Shown here in pieces: positions 9,764 through 21,540 of a stretch of 64,000 bases of DNA. Position numbers and translations under genes: made by a program. Position 1 is the first letter of the stretch; every line of letters begins with the position of its first letter. Under the pieces are notes generated by a model. That model ran no database searches. It saw nothing but the letters and a program-made list of their open reading frames with translations, and was not told where the DNA came from. The DNA comes from Balanoglossus misakiensis (taxonomy: Eukaryota; Hemichordata). The DNA lies in NCBI GenBank assembly GCA_040954595.2, contig CM082584.2, positions 4,278,001 through 4,342,000 on the forward strand. Direction: 5' to 3'.

Positions 9764-10534
9764 TCATTTTTCATCAGACTCTTCTCCTGATGCCCATCCA
9801 ATGCATTCCAGACTATCTTCAGACTTCAGGTGTCTGTAGAAGTCATAGTGGCCCAAGTTCTTTGGCCCTTTCGTGAGGTAGCTGTAGAGGTTCTTTTCAA
9901 CCACATACAATATCTCATCTTCTGCCACGTAGACTGTTCCGGAGTCATCTACCATTACATAGCGATCCGATCCACATCTTTCTAAATAGCCAATCATGAA
10001 GAGTTCATCGTTGACGTAGTCAGTTGCGTATTGCAACTCAATATCCTCAATGGTTTGGGCATGTCCCCGATGTAAAATGAACAGAACAGAACTATTATCC
10101 TCTACTGGAATGGACAAACACTTGCCTTCATGCTTCTCTAATATCAACGATATTTCTTGTTTAATCTGTTCATCTTCGGTCCGTTTGCATGCGTCAGATA
10201 TTGCGCTGCAAATTTTTCCCAACAATGGTTTTTTAATGACCTCTAACTGTGGGATTTCAACTTGATTCTTATCTGACCTTTTTGTGCGTTCATCTGACAC
10301 CATGGTAGCCTTCTTAGGCAAAACTCTTGAAATGTCTGATTTGCTATGTAAACGCTTCCGACCATACTTGCTCTGGTCTGTGGCTGGTGAAAATTCTCCA
10401 ATTTTGACAGAAAATGTGCGCTCACATGGTTGTACAAACCGACTGTTCCTGCGTGTCCTTGTTGAAACAGCTTTGTCATCCGAAAAACTGTATTGTCGAG
10501 TTGTTTGGGTAGGTTTACTGTCAAAACAAGCCAT
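9764..10534 (-). CDS. Hypothetical 256-residue single-exon protein
   Basis: This is an intact intronless frame on the minus strand starting at ATG 10534. The first ~90 residues are basic, Ser/Thr/Arg-rich and look disordered. The C-terminal ~150 residues look folded (ILEKHEGKCLSIPVEDNSS, DRYVMVDDSGTVYVAEDEI, LYSYLTKGPKNLGHYDFY) and end in an acidic tail. No transmembrane segment, signal peptide or catalytic motif is recognised, and I cannot place it in a family. A TATA box and initiator-like sequence lie about 90-120 nt upstream of the ATG. A short intronless gene with a strong TATA promoter is the usual form of inducible animal genes, but induction is inference only. A domesticated element protein is another possibility. 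Confidence 0.6.
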   Translation of the reverse strand: MACFDSKPTQTTRQYSFSDDKAVSTRTRRNSRFVQPCERTFSVKIGEFSPATDQSKYGRKRLHSKSDISRVLPKKATMVSDERTKRSDKNQVEIPQLEVIKKPLLGKICSAISDACKRTEDEQIKQEISLILEKHEGKCLSIPVEDNSSVLFILHRGHAQTIEDIELQYATDYVNDELFMIGYLERCGSDRYVMVDDSGTVYVAEDEILYVVEKNLYSYLTKGPKNLGHYDFYRHLKSEDSLECIGWASGEESDEK

Positions 10535-10621
10535 TGCTACAGATCACGAAACTCTCTACTGATGCGTAACAGATAGTTCAGGAGCTTTACATACTATATC
10601 ACACACAATAGCCAAGTTTGC

Positions 10622-10656
10622 TTACTGCAGAAAAAAACCCCTGTTATTTATACTCT
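10622..10656 (-). promoter_or_regulatory. TATA box and initiator-like site for the 9764-10534 gene
   Basis: On the minus strand AGTATAAATAACAGG lies at about 10642-10656. CTGCAGTAAG, initiator-like, follows roughly 28 nt downstream near 10625. The 5' untranslated stretch to the ATG would be about 90 nt. The spacing matches a textbook core promoter. Confidence 0.55.
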
Positions 10657-10659
10657 GGT

Positions 10660-12303
10660 CATTTAATGTCATCAAATGAGTTGTCAAGGAAGGACTGTCG
10701 TCTCATTGGCCGAAAAAAACTTGTCAGTATTGATTAGTTGTGTGTAGTAATTTGACCGGACACGTCTTGACCCCCCGTCCCCGATGGTACCATTATTTTT
10801 TGGGAGGGTCGAGTGGGTATATGTCTCCACACAACTTGCCTCGTACACTGATGCCAGTACTATTTTTGGCAGGTGCATACTCCTGTGATTGGTTACTACT
10901 GTGGATTAACATATACAGGCAAACATCATATGACCTACACATTTTACAGCACATGCACCTGTGATTGGTTACAACACAGGCACAAATACAAAAGTACGAC
11001 TTAAAGCATGGGTTCCTCCCTTTATTCGGGAAAAGAGTGAGACTTGGCAAGTGCGCCAAGCCAGTCACTGGCCGAATAAAGCCAAAAGCAAGAAGTCCAA
11101 AACCAAGCATAAAAGGAGTTCATGAGCAATGCATATTTAGACTCTGTACAAACGCTTATAAGGATTTCATAAAAGCACTTCTATATCTTGACAGTCGGTC
11201 AACACAAGTGGTTGACTAATTACACCCACGAAGTCAGACAGGGATTCCACTAATCATATCTAATATTACCCAACACAAAGTTGTGTGATACAAACATATC
11301 ACAATCATGGGTGTCTCTCTGCAGCAGTAGAAATTATTTCATTGTTTTTTACACATTACTCAACTTATTATACCGTTTGTTTTATTTTGTTCAACATTTA
11401 CCAAAACATTCCGTAGATACATTCGACATTATGGCTTTATACACATTTATATCTTGTCGATAAACTTCCATACATTCTTCTATTTTTGGAAAAGAAAGTT
11501 ACCAGTTAAATATGATACCTCTTATGATCTGTTCATCCCTAAACTATTCAACTTGGACAATGGCTGCTATGATGCCATCATAAGTCCCTTCACCCCCACA
11601 AACAATTTTTGAAACATTTCAATCAAACCGCACTAAAATAACAGCCACTGCTACCAAAACAACCCCGCATCTAACACCACCACCAATGAACATGTATTTC
11701 GTCTGTGATGACAAAACATAGACATCAAGACAATGAGTGATAACATGTTCCTCCCATACTTCACATGACCACCAAAACTTCCCCCCCCCCCCCCAGCCTA
11801 TTTCACTGGCACTAATTCCCCACTGAAAAAAAATTGCACATTTATTACAAAACTGCATTTGCTACATCCAAAAACAAAGCAACACAGCAAAATCAGCGTG
11901 AATTACCGTACGTCATCGACGATGACTTGTTAATTTGTAATTAAACTTACTCCCGAAAATCCGACATGACGGATTTCGAGGCGACGTCACCTGACCCGTT
12001 CCAGCGACACGACCACATCCTACAGACGAGGCAACTCACCGAGTAACTCGGGTTGCGCGCGCGTCGAGTTGCCTGCCGAGTCGCCCGTATCACTAGGCCT
12101 TTATCACCAGGGCGTCTTTATTGTCCGCACATAGTTATAGTGCTTACAGAAATTTCGAGAATCGAAACAGCGCTTCAATAGTCAATCATTTATTTTGAAC
12201 AAATATACACCCAGACTATTCTTGGAAACGTTTTTAACAACCCAAGTGATCTATCAGTCAATTCAAAAGTTCTTAGGCGTTGGACTAGTCAACACTGATT
12301 TAC
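10660..12303. other. Intergenic region, no gene supported
   Basis: Short open frames here overlap on both strands and have no motifs. A C-homopolymer of about 16 lies near 11780. From about 11,960 to 12,130 the sequence becomes CpG-rich, with several CG-containing CGAGT/ACTCG blocks, and may be the promoter or 5' untranslated region of the deaminase-like gene that follows. Confidence 0.45.
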
Positions 12304-15086
12304 ATGATGCCAAAAACAAGACGGGATCGAGGAGATGTAAGGCGTCAGCGAAAAGAGAAAGCAAAAAAAGCCAGGAGATCAAAAAATTGTCGTGGATGTG
12401 ATAAGTTGATTGACACATTTGTGAAACATATAGCTCCACTATTTGACGGCAAAAACTTGACAAAAGACAAGCGTGATCAGATGTTTCAATATGTTCTAGA
12501 GGTAAGGAGATACGCAGATGTGTAAATAGTTAATTGGTAAAAGTATCGCTTTAATGCACCTTAACCGACCTATAGGAATACTAGTTCTCTGTATAGAATG
12601 TCTGATAAACCCTTCAACCTACGTGACAATATAGCTATACCGTCTCCACTTAATCATAAAGGGTGGTTATGTCGATGCTCTGATTGCGGATGGTAGCACT
12701 CACTTACAAATAACCACCTAAATATAACTGGATGTGACAATGACGATAAAACATTATACTTTGCAACTACAATATATATAAAAAGTACCTTCCGTAATGA
12801 TATCCATGCGTCTGATTTAGCTCGAGAAGACTCTGGGAGAGGTTCTACGACTAAGTGGTGCAAAGGACGAAGAAACTAAATTAAACACACTTTCAGAATG
12901 GCGAGAAAAGTTCATGGGCTGCAGTAAGGAAGATATGGACGTGAAGAAAAGCGAAATTGTTCCAAGACCACCGTTTACTGTTATCTTAGAAATGGTAAGT
13001 TGCCTAATGTTTCTTGAGAGAATAACATCGCTGCTGTGTGTGGATACAAATCATATATTGTGTCAGCATATATTGTGTTTCTTTCATTTTATTTTCATGA
13101 GAGTGAATAATGTGATTAGGATTTCCTGCACAGCCTGACGAAGAAAATAAAAAGAATGTCGTCAAGCAAATGTGCAATGAGATTTTTATTCAAAGGAATA
13201 AATTTTGACGGGACAATACTGGTGGTACAAGACTTTGAAGACTTTGTAAAAAAAAAAATCATAAGGAAATGGTCAGTCCTAATGCCATGAATGGAAGCAA
13301 TCAATAAGAAGTGCAACATGGGAAACGCAAAGCGACGCCCTCATAGGTCAGGCGTTAATGACAGTTTTGTTTATCTGTACAGATGTCGTGTTCGGTAACT
13401 TGCCATGCGGTATGGGCCTGTTTCGTGGACTGTCTGTCTGTCTGTCTGTCTGTCTCTCCGCGTTTATGCATGTGACTGTGACTTACTTTTGATAACGAAA
13501 CAAGCAGTTAGTGATTCATGGGTTGTGGACGGCATAATAATAGCGTAAAATAATTATAAAACATACTATACATGGACCTATTGTCATTAGATGGTAGGTT
13601 GTACTGGAATGAAGTTTGGGACATTTTGCAGTAATGCAATTGCGAAAACCTAAAGAAAACAGTACATTTAGACTTGTTTTGCAAATTTTGTCAGTATTTT
13701 TGTAAATGTGTACGTAGGTTTATCAACTACGTGAACAGAATATTGTTAATATATCAGTGGCATCAGGTGAAGCTTACACGCGTACAAAAATCAAGACAAA
13801 ATTGAACTACTTTTGTTTATCGTCACCTGTTAGCACAAAATTACAAAAATAATTTTGATAACGGGGAAGCAATCCTACCTATTTATAATAGAACAACTGG
13901 TAATTGCAACATTACAGTTACAAAACAATATGAACAGACTGCAAATTTGCATAATTCATCATAGGGAACTTTTAAATCAATGCTCTGTTACCTGTTACTG
14001 CAACCAAGTTTTTGAATTATGGTACATGCATGTTTATTGAACTGACTGTACTACAAGACATAAAAGAGTTGTGTATTTCTTAATGACTAATTTGCGCTTT
14101 AAATAAATTTGTATACAATTAACCATATGCCTCCTGAGTACCGAACGTGATGAAGCCTTTCACCGTTATTGTTCGTAACATGCAGTGATCAATTGTGTAC
14201 TTTCTGACATGTTAACTGCAACTCTCACTGTAAAATGAGGCATTTAGCATCTTCTGTCAATGGATAATTTGCATATAAAAATATTTGCAAAAAAGGCCGA
14301 GTAACCCAGAGTGCCTACACAGCAATGAAGAAAAGTTAGAGAAAAAATGTTGACTTTTACAGTAATTACAATATCTCCTATCTATTTTGTGTTCCAAACC
14401 TAAACCACAGTAGGGACAGTAGAAAAAGTATATGTTAACTTTCAAAAGACAACAAAAAGAAATCATCATCATCATCATCATCATGCCTGTATATAAATGA
14501 CGTTTTTTTTTATATATTTCCTGTCTTTTTCATTCAGGGTATATTAATGCATCCACTGGACCACAAGAGTATGGAAGAGTGGTTGAAAATGATGTATTGC
14601 GAAGCAAGACTTACGAAAGAAGTAGAACAAGGCGAAGAAAACGGTTCTGTAGAAAATCCACTATCGGCTCGAGTATTCTGCAAAGTGACTGGGACCGGAG
14701 GACGTACATACTGGGGGGCTAACGTCGGGGCGTTCAAATTTCAAAATAAGAATATTGTTGATTACTACATTGAAAATTTGAAACAAAATTATTTTCATAA
14801 AGAAGTAAACAATGCCTTAACCTCTCTAACTGTCGAGAATGGATGTGTTAATGTGACTAAACCAGTCAATTCACATGACACCGTACAATCTTCGGCTCTT
14901 AAATTTGGCGAGACACTCAACATCTTCGATAACCCCAAAATAATTCCGCCATGTCAGGGATGTAAGAAACTTTTTCCGAAAGTAACATTCGAACCTGATC
15001 GTGATCCAACGAAAACGGGTGATGTTTTTCCTCCGGGAAGATGTGCAGAATGCTATGCTATTAGTAAGCACTTAAATGATCAATGA
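12304..15086 (+). CDS. Deaminase-superfamily-like protein, three coding exons (306 aa predicted)
   Basis: Predicted exons are 12304-12501, 12821-12994 and 14538-15086. All splice in phase 0, with donors GAG|GTAAGG and ATG|GTAAGT and acceptors TGATTTAG| and CATTCAG|. Exon 1 encodes a very basic N terminus. Exon 3 holds a strand-like block (ARVFCKVTGTGGRTYWGANV) resembling the first strands of cytidine-deaminase folds. It then has HKEVNNAL (His about 211, Glu about 213), matching the HxE zinc/proton-shuttle motif, and PCQGC (about 262-266), matching PCxxC. A further CAEC lies near the C terminus. By analogy with this fold the protein would bind zinc and could deaminate a nucleobase; substrate and activity are inference. 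The spacing between HxE and PCxxC (about 50 residues) is long. An upstream non-coding exon is possible. Confidence 0.55.
13425..13458. repeat. (TGTC)n microsatellite in intron 2
   Basis: A short run of CTGT units lies in the second intron of the deaminase-like gene. The rest of the intron (12995-14005) is AT-rich with no other feature seen. Confidence 0.85.
14463..14484. repeat. (CAT)n microsatellite, unit A
   Basis: About seven CAT repeats lie just before exon 3. At the equivalent place in unit B the repeat reads GAT on the same strand and is longer (18476-18551). Confidence 0.9.
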
Positions 15087-15163
15087 GCCGCTAACTTTTG
15101 TAGTCCAAGTATTTGTTTTCGAATGTAATTTAACATACATTTATATTTAATTTTTTGATGATT

Positions 15164-15500
15164 ATGCATTCGATATATCAGGGTAGGCATGAGACGGTTT
15201 CGAAAGTACTGAAATATTCATTAATATGTAATCATTTCATGAATATGTATTTGATATATCAGGGTAGGCATGAGACGGTTTCGAAAGTACTGAAATATTC
15301 ATTAATATTCATTAATATTTAATCATTTCATGAATATGTATTTGATATATCAGGGTAGGCATGAGACGGTTTCGAAAGTACTGAAATATTCATTAATATT
15401 CATTAATATTTAATCATTTCATGAATATGTATTTGATATATCAGGAAAGCCAGGAGACGGTTTCGAAAGTACTGAAATATAAATATTTAAACATTTGCCA
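15164..15500. repeat. Minisatellite, 4 copies, unit A
   Basis: Four copies of an 80-95 bp motif containing GAGACGGTTTCGAAAGTACT and GATATATCAGG start about 80 nt after the stop codon of exon 3. Unit B carries seven copies of the same motif. Confidence 0.9.
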
Positions 15501-16329
15501 ATTATGTATTTGACATATCAGCTAGGAGACTGCAGTTTAACGGACAAATTAGCACAGATTGTAAACATCACTCTCATCAGAAGAGTCATTTTATCTAACG
15601 CGTTCACACACATGAGCCAATGTTTTACTGATGTTCGTCTGTGTGTGTTTACATGAAATTTCAAGAAAGACTGAACGAATCCATGTCCAAGTACATGAAC
15701 TAATTAGTTGGTGTCGGATGTGGCTTACATATTAATTTACCATAGATCAAAACATTTCTGATAATTGTGTGTGTGAGTGCATTGTCCTTCTGTATGTTCA
15801 TATATCCCAGGGAATGCTGAATGGATGCGAGTAAAATTCGCTGATAAGATATTCTTCGATTTAGCGTGCTTTTTAATAAAGTTATCAAGGTTTTAATTTT
15901 TCTACTGATTTTTTTCTTCATTTGTTCGATTTTTGCCGCCATATCTATACATCATCATTACATGTAACACAAAGCCCTTGTGTAAAACACTGCTAAAGAA
16001 TATGTGTCTGCGCACTGGTGCGGCGATCATGTGGTATATATCCATACAGCTTATTTATTTTACATTTCACCTACATGTGTTTTAAATTTGTCAATGCTTC
16101 TCACAATTGTGCTCTGTGGCCAAGCAAAGGGATTCCACCAGGAAAAATTCTGTGAACTTCTGCCTTTCAGTCAATTGTTTCACAGTTGTATTTCCCAGAT
16201 CCAACAAAATGCGATGAGATCACTCAGATTTTCACACAAAACACGAAATGTCTTCGCTGGTCAAAACACGTGACAGCAAGACAAATGGTTCCGGTAGTGT
16301 TGAACATCCAAATTTACTTGACGGAACAT

Positions 16330-16930
16330 GGTTTTCAATTCCGAGTGAAACTCTAAAACCATATCTACGGATAAATTGTCCAAACAACCACATCTATTTT
16401 CGATAAGAGCTTTTTGTTCAAAATTACAAAAAATCCAAGAACGTTGCTATGTGGGGATTCGTCATTAATTGAGTTAAGATTTATAGTGTCAGATGTTGTC
16501 AAGTGGAATAAGTTAGTATCGTCTGCAAAGAGTCTGAAGTCAAAAAAATTTGTAGCTTAATATCAAAAAGTCCTTGATGTATATGAGAAAGAGTGTTGGA
16601 CCTAAAATAGAACCTTGGGGAACACCGCATCGTACATGTTTGGGTGTGGAAGATTGACCGTCAATGACAACAAACTGTTGGCGATTTTCCAGATAGCTCA
16701 TGACTCATTGTTGTGGAAGACCCCGGATCCCGTAGTAATTTAGTTTTTGAATGAGAATCTAGTACGTGGTTAATGGTGTCAAAGGCCTTTTGCAAGTCAA
16801 CAAAAAATCCAAGAGTAACGAGGCCTTTTGCCAATGTTATCTGTAATGTCAGAGAGTAAGTCAACAAGAGCAAGTTTCGTACTGCGCTTTTGTCTAAACC
16901 ATACTGGGTGTCAGGGATATAATTTTATAC
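16330..16930 (-). pseudogene. Degenerate LINE reverse-transcriptase fragment, unit A
   Basis: Read on the minus strand the region gives FVDLQKAFDTINHVL, an RT active-site-A-like block, followed by degraded sequence. Stops and frameshifts break the frame. It lies in the duplicated unit, so it was present before the duplication. Confidence 0.7.
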
Positions 16931-17437
16931 TTGTCAAGGAAATAAATAAGCTTTTTGTTGACAAGATTCGCTATACATAAAATTTGCCCGAAAGTGATAT
17001 CAGGTAACAGCAATAGTGTAAAATCCATGGAATAAATAATTGTAACTAAGATACCTTGAGTCAAGTCCGGGGGATAAGTGTTGTGCACTATTGAAAATGT
17101 ACGAATCTTTGACACAAGTAAGATAATGTTTCCCAGCAAACTGCTGCTACTAATAAAATATCGGCCATGGAGACCATTTGTCCGTTATTATTCAATGGAA
17201 TGACGGACCCCAGCTCGCCGGAGGTGCATTAGGGTCATACACGAAAACCAGAATGATTAACTAAAGGTCGTGTAAAGTTAGATAACTTTGCTCAAGAATG
17301 TCGTTTGCTAATGTTTTACAGCATACATGTACATGTACTTACCTTCGCTGTCTTGTGTTTCAACTTGTTTCCGCCGTTCCAATTTTGTTTCACAGAAGCA
17401 ATCTCGCAATTAATTCCCTCGCGTGTGAAAATACAAC

Positions 17438-17632
17438 ATGGCAGGCGTCTACAGTGTTATTAATGGAATCATAGAGAACATGGGCTGGACTACAATCGTG
17501 GTGATCTGCAGTGGCCACCGTTTCCTCCATGTATGGACGATCCTCAGAGAAGTTGTGCTTGAAATATTAGAACGCATTCTTCCAGTAGTCTGCGTCACTT
17601 GCAAAAGATATAATGGCATTCATGTTCACTAA
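17438..17632 (+). CDS. Small 64-codon open frame, unit A
   Basis: This short frame starts in a good context (caacATGGC) and encodes a mostly hydrophobic peptide. The unit B copy (22052) differs by one residue. It could be a real small protein, a first exon, or a chance frame in a young duplication. No motif is recognised. Confidence 0.25.
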   Translation: MAGVYSVINGIIENMGWTTIVVICSGHRFLHVWTILREVVLEILERILPVVCVTCKRYNGIHVH

Positions 17633-18474
17633 TTGTTTTTCCCAAAGTTTTCCAACTCCGATTATAAAATGATTCACCCCTCATCGCGCACGTGGACTAC
17701 TATATGTGACCTGCATGGTCGTGTTAGTCCTGGTATCCGGCTCATGGTGACTTTGTGTGTGTAAACAGTGCTTGTGTTTTATGGTCCCACGCATAATTGA
17801 CCAATGTGTTTATGATTTCTAGAAAATGTATTTTAATAATTCTCAAAAAGACCCCGGAGCGAGTTTGTGCCCGGGCTGTCTTTTTATGAGCTGTTGAAAC
17901 ACCTGGGCCGGCTTTGCCAAGTGTATGACCACGGTCAATCCACACGTACAATGTGTCAGGCGGAAGTAAGGGTTCACCAAAAGAGGGCGCATTTTATCAT
18001 GCATACAATTACAGAAGAAGTTTTTGAATTATGGTACATACATGTTTATTGAACTGACTGTACTACAAGACATAAAAGAGTTGTGTATTTCTTAATGACT
18101 AATTTGCGCTTTAAATAAATTTGTATACAATTAACCCTATGTCTCCTGAGTACCGAACGTGATGAAGCCTTTCACCGCTATTGTTTGTAACATGCAGTGA
18201 TCAATTGTGTACTTTCTGACATGTTAACTGCAACTCTAGCTGTAAAATCAGGCATTTAGCATCTTCTGTCAATGGATAATTTGCATATAAAAATATTTGC
18301 AAAAAAGGCCGAGTAACCCAGAGTGCCTACACAGCAATGAAGAAAAGTTCCAGAAAATATGTTAACTTTTACAGTAATTACAATATCTCCTATCTACTTT
18401 GTGTTCCAAACTTCAACCACAGTAGGGACAGTAGGGAATAGTATATGTTAACTTTCAAAAGACAACAAAAAGAA

Positions 18475-18475
<1 letters not shown>

Positions 18476-18551
<76 letters not shown>
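18476..18551. repeat. (GAT)n microsatellite, unit B
   Basis: About 25 GAT repeats occupy the place where unit A has CAT repeats. The repeat strand is inverted relative to unit A. Confidence 0.92.
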
Positions 18552-18552
<1 letters not shown>

Positions 18553-18601
18553 CCTGTATATAAATGACGTTTTTTATATTTTTCCTGTCTTTTTCATTCA
18601 G

Positions 18602-19150
18602 GGTATATTAATGCATCCACTGGACCACACGAGTATGATGTGGTTGAAAATGATGTATTGCGAAGCAAGACTTACGAAAGAAGTAGAACAAGGCGAAGAA
18701 AACGGTTCTGAAGAAAATCCACTATCGGCTCGAGTATTCTGCAAAGTGACTGGGACCGGAGGACGTACATACTGGGGGGCTAACGTCGGGGCGTTCAAAT
18801 GTCAAAATAAGAATATTGTTGATTACTACATTGAAAATTTGAAACAAAATTATTTTCATAAAGAAGTAAACAATGCCTTAACCTCTCTAACTGTCGAGAA
18901 TGGTTGTGTTAATGTGACTACACCAGTCGATTTACATGACACCGTACAATCTTCGGCTCTTAAATTTGGCGAGACACTCAACATCTTCGATAACCCCAAA
19001 ATAATTCCGCCATGTCAGGGATGTAAGAAACTTTTTCCAAAAGTAACATTCGAACCTGATCGTGATCCAACGAAAACGGGTGATGTTTTTTCTCCGGCGG
19101 GAAGATGTGCAGAATACTATGCTATTAGTAAGCACTTAAATGATCAATGA
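18602..19150 (+). CDS. Second copy of the deaminase-like terminal exon
   Basis: The exon keeps its acceptor (CATTCAG|GGTATATTAATG), an open frame of 182 codons plus the stop, and the HKEV and PCQGC motifs. The last CAEC has become CAEY, so one candidate metal ligand is lost. There are no copies of exons 1 and 2 nearby. Its natural use would be as an alternative terminal exon, spliced from exon 2 at 12994 past the first terminal exon, with the same phase 0. It could instead be a non-expressed duplicate. The frame remains free of stops and frameshifts, and most substitutions relative to the first copy are few and scattered. Confidence 0.5.
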   Translation, partial: GILMHPLDHTSMMWLKMMYCEARLTKEVEQGEENGSEENPLSARVFCKVTGTGGRTYWGANVGAFKCQNKNIVDYYIENLKQNYFHKEVNNALTSLTVENGCVNVTTPVDLHDTVQSSALKFGETLNIFDNPKIIPPCQGCKKLFPKVTFEPDRDPTKTGDVFSPAGRCAEYYAISKHLNDQ

Positions 19151-19227
19151 GCCGTTAACTTTTGTAGTCCAAGTGGTTGTTGTCGGATGTAATGTAACAT
19201 ACATTTAAATTTAATGTTTTGATGATT

Positions 19228-19775
19228 ATGCATTTGATATATCAGGGTAGGCATGAGACGGTTTCGAAAGTACTGAAATATTCATTAATATTTAATCATT
19301 TCATGAATATGTATTTGATATATCAGGAAAGGCATGAGACGGTTTCGAAAGTACTGAAATATTCATTAATATTTAATCATTTCATGAATATGTATTTGAT
19401 ATATCAGGAAAGGCATGAGACGGTTTCGAAAGTACTGAAATATTCGTTAATATTTAATCATTTCATGAATATGTATTTGATATATCAGGAAAGGCATTAG
19501 ACGGTTTCGAAAGTACTAAAATATTCATTAATATTTAATCATTTCATGAATATGTATTTGATATATCAGGAAAGCCAGGAGACGGTTTCGAAAGTACTGA
19601 AATATTCGTTAATATTTAATCATTTCATGAATATGTATTTGATATATCAGGAAAGGCATGAGACGGTTTCGAAAGTACTGAAATATTCATTAATATTTAA
19701 TCATTTCATGAATATGTATTTGATATATCAGGAAAGCCAGGAGACGGTTTCGAAAGTACTGAAATAATCATTAAT
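19228..19775. repeat. Minisatellite, 7 copies, unit B
   Basis: Seven copies of a roughly 81-bp motif, some ending GGCATGAGACGG and others GCCAGGAGACGG, lie downstream of the second terminal exon. The long open frame through them follows from the period being a multiple of three and is not taken as a gene. Confidence 0.92.
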
Positions 19776-20077
19776 ATTTAAACATTTGCCGATTATGTAC
19801 TGATGTTCGTCTGTGTGTGTTGACATGAAATTTCAAGAAAGACTGAACGAATCCATGTACAAGTACATGAAACTAATTATTTGGTGTCGGATGTGGCTAA
19901 CATATTAATTTACCATTGATCAAAAAATTTCTGATAATTGTGTGTGTGAGTGCATTGTCCTTCTGTATGTTCATATATCCCAGGGAATGCTGAATGGATG
20001 CGAGTAAAATTCGCTGATAAGATATTCTTCGATTTAGCGTGCATATTAATAAAGTTATCAAGGTTTTAATTTTTCTA

Positions 20078-20500
20078 ATACATGGCTGTGTACGGGAAGC
20101 ATTATGACAATAATCTTGTATATACTTATTTTACTTTACCAAATACAAAAAACAGTATGAGAAGCACCATGTGATTTAAATGATAATTTGCAAAGTTAAC
20201 AACATTTTTGCAGTTAGTACATATTTTGAAATTACCGCATAAAATTGGACAAAACATGGTACAGACGTTGATCTAACAGACTTTAGTGCGAGACATTAGA
20301 TAGTTTCACGCTAATTTTCAAATGATTGGCATATTTAAAATTAACGAGTTTAGGCTAGGCTATGTACATGCAGTTACTGTTCTAAATTCAATGACATTTG
20401 TTACAGATGCTATTACCTCACATATCAAAAAGTGTTCACTCTTTGAAACGGTATCTAATAATAAACAGCTATTGCGCATGTTAAAGGGATTGTGTCGTGA
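20078..20500. mobile_element. 423-bp insertion specific to unit B
   Basis: Comparison with unit A shows that 423 bp interrupt the shared sequence TTTTTCTACTGATTT. CTA is present on both sides (20075-20077 and 20501-20503). No clear terminal inverted repeat or coding frame is visible. It is probably an unclassified transposable-element insertion with a 3-bp duplication. Confidence 0.65.
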
Positions 20501-20959
20501 CTACTGATTTTTTTCTTCATTTGTTCGATTTTTGCCGACATGTCTATACATCATCATTACATGTAAAACAAAGCCCTTGTGTAAAACACTGCTAAAGAAT
20601 ATGTGTCTGCACACTGGTGTGGCGATCATGTGGTATGTATCCATTCAGCTTATTTATTTTACATTTCACCTACATGTGTTTTAAACTTTGTCAATGCTTC
20701 TCACAATTGTGCTCTGTGGCCAAGCAAAGGGATTCCACCAGGAAAAATTCTGTGAACTCCTGCCTTTCAGTCAATTGTTTCACAGTTGTATTTCCCAGAT
20801 CCAACAAAATGCGATGAGGTTACTCAGATTTTCACACAAAACACGAAATGTCTTCGCTGGTCAAAGAAACGTGACAGCAAGACAAATGATTCCGGTAGTG
20901 TTGAACATCCAAATTTACTGGTACGAAAACATGGTTTTCAATTCCGAGTGAAACTCTAA

Positions 20960-21540
20960 AACCATAGCTACGGATAAATTGTCCAAACAACCACATCTAT
21001 TTTCGATAAGAGCTTTTTGTTCAAAATTACAAAAATTCCAAGAACGTTGCTATGTGGGGAATCGTCATTAATTGAGTTAAGATTCATAGGGTCAGATTTT
21101 GTAAAGTGGAATAAGTTAGTATCGTCTGCAAAGAGTCTGAAGTCAAAATAAATTTGTAGCTTTATCAAAAAGTCATTGATGTACCGTATATGAGAAAGAG
21201 TGTTGGACCTAAAAGAGAACCTTGGGAACACCGCATCGTACATGATTTGGTGTGGAAGATTGACCGTCAATGACGACAAACTGTTGGCGATTTTCTAGAT
21301 AGCTCCTAAACCATTGTAGTGGAAGACCCCGGATCCCGTAGTAATTCAGTTTTTGAATGAGAATCTAGTACGTGGTTGATGGTGTCAAAGGCCCTTTGCA
21401 AGTCAACAAAAAATCCAAGAGTAACGAGGCCTTTTGCCAATGTTATCTGTAATGTCAGAGAGTAAGTCAACAAGAGCAAGTTTCGTACTGCGCTTTTGTC
21501 TAAAACCATGCTGGGTGTCAGGGATATAATTTATACTTGT
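20960..21540 (-). pseudogene. Degenerate LINE reverse-transcriptase fragment, unit B
   Basis: This matches the unit A fragment. On the minus strand it shows FVDLQRAFDTINHVL and, in another frame, RLFADDTNLFHFTK, which is the RT catalytic ADD block. The fragment is broken by frameshifts. Confidence 0.72.

Larger units (their letters stand above)
14006..18017 (+). repeat. Tandem segmental duplication, unit A
   Basis: This unit begins AAGTTTTTGAATTATGG, and the same start recurs at 18018 and 22633. It contains the last part of intron 2, exon 3 of the deaminase-like gene, a 78-94 bp minisatellite, a degenerate LINE fragment on the minus strand and a 64-codon open frame. Most of it matches unit B closely. 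Unit B lacks a piece near 15520-15620 and has an insertion that unit A lacks. Confidence 0.9.

Noticed and set aside
19219-19767. Repetitive protein MYLIYQERHETVSKVL... in the unit B minisatellite
   Set aside because: The repeat period is a multiple of three, so the frame stays open by arithmetic. Unit A has different spacing and does not keep the frame.
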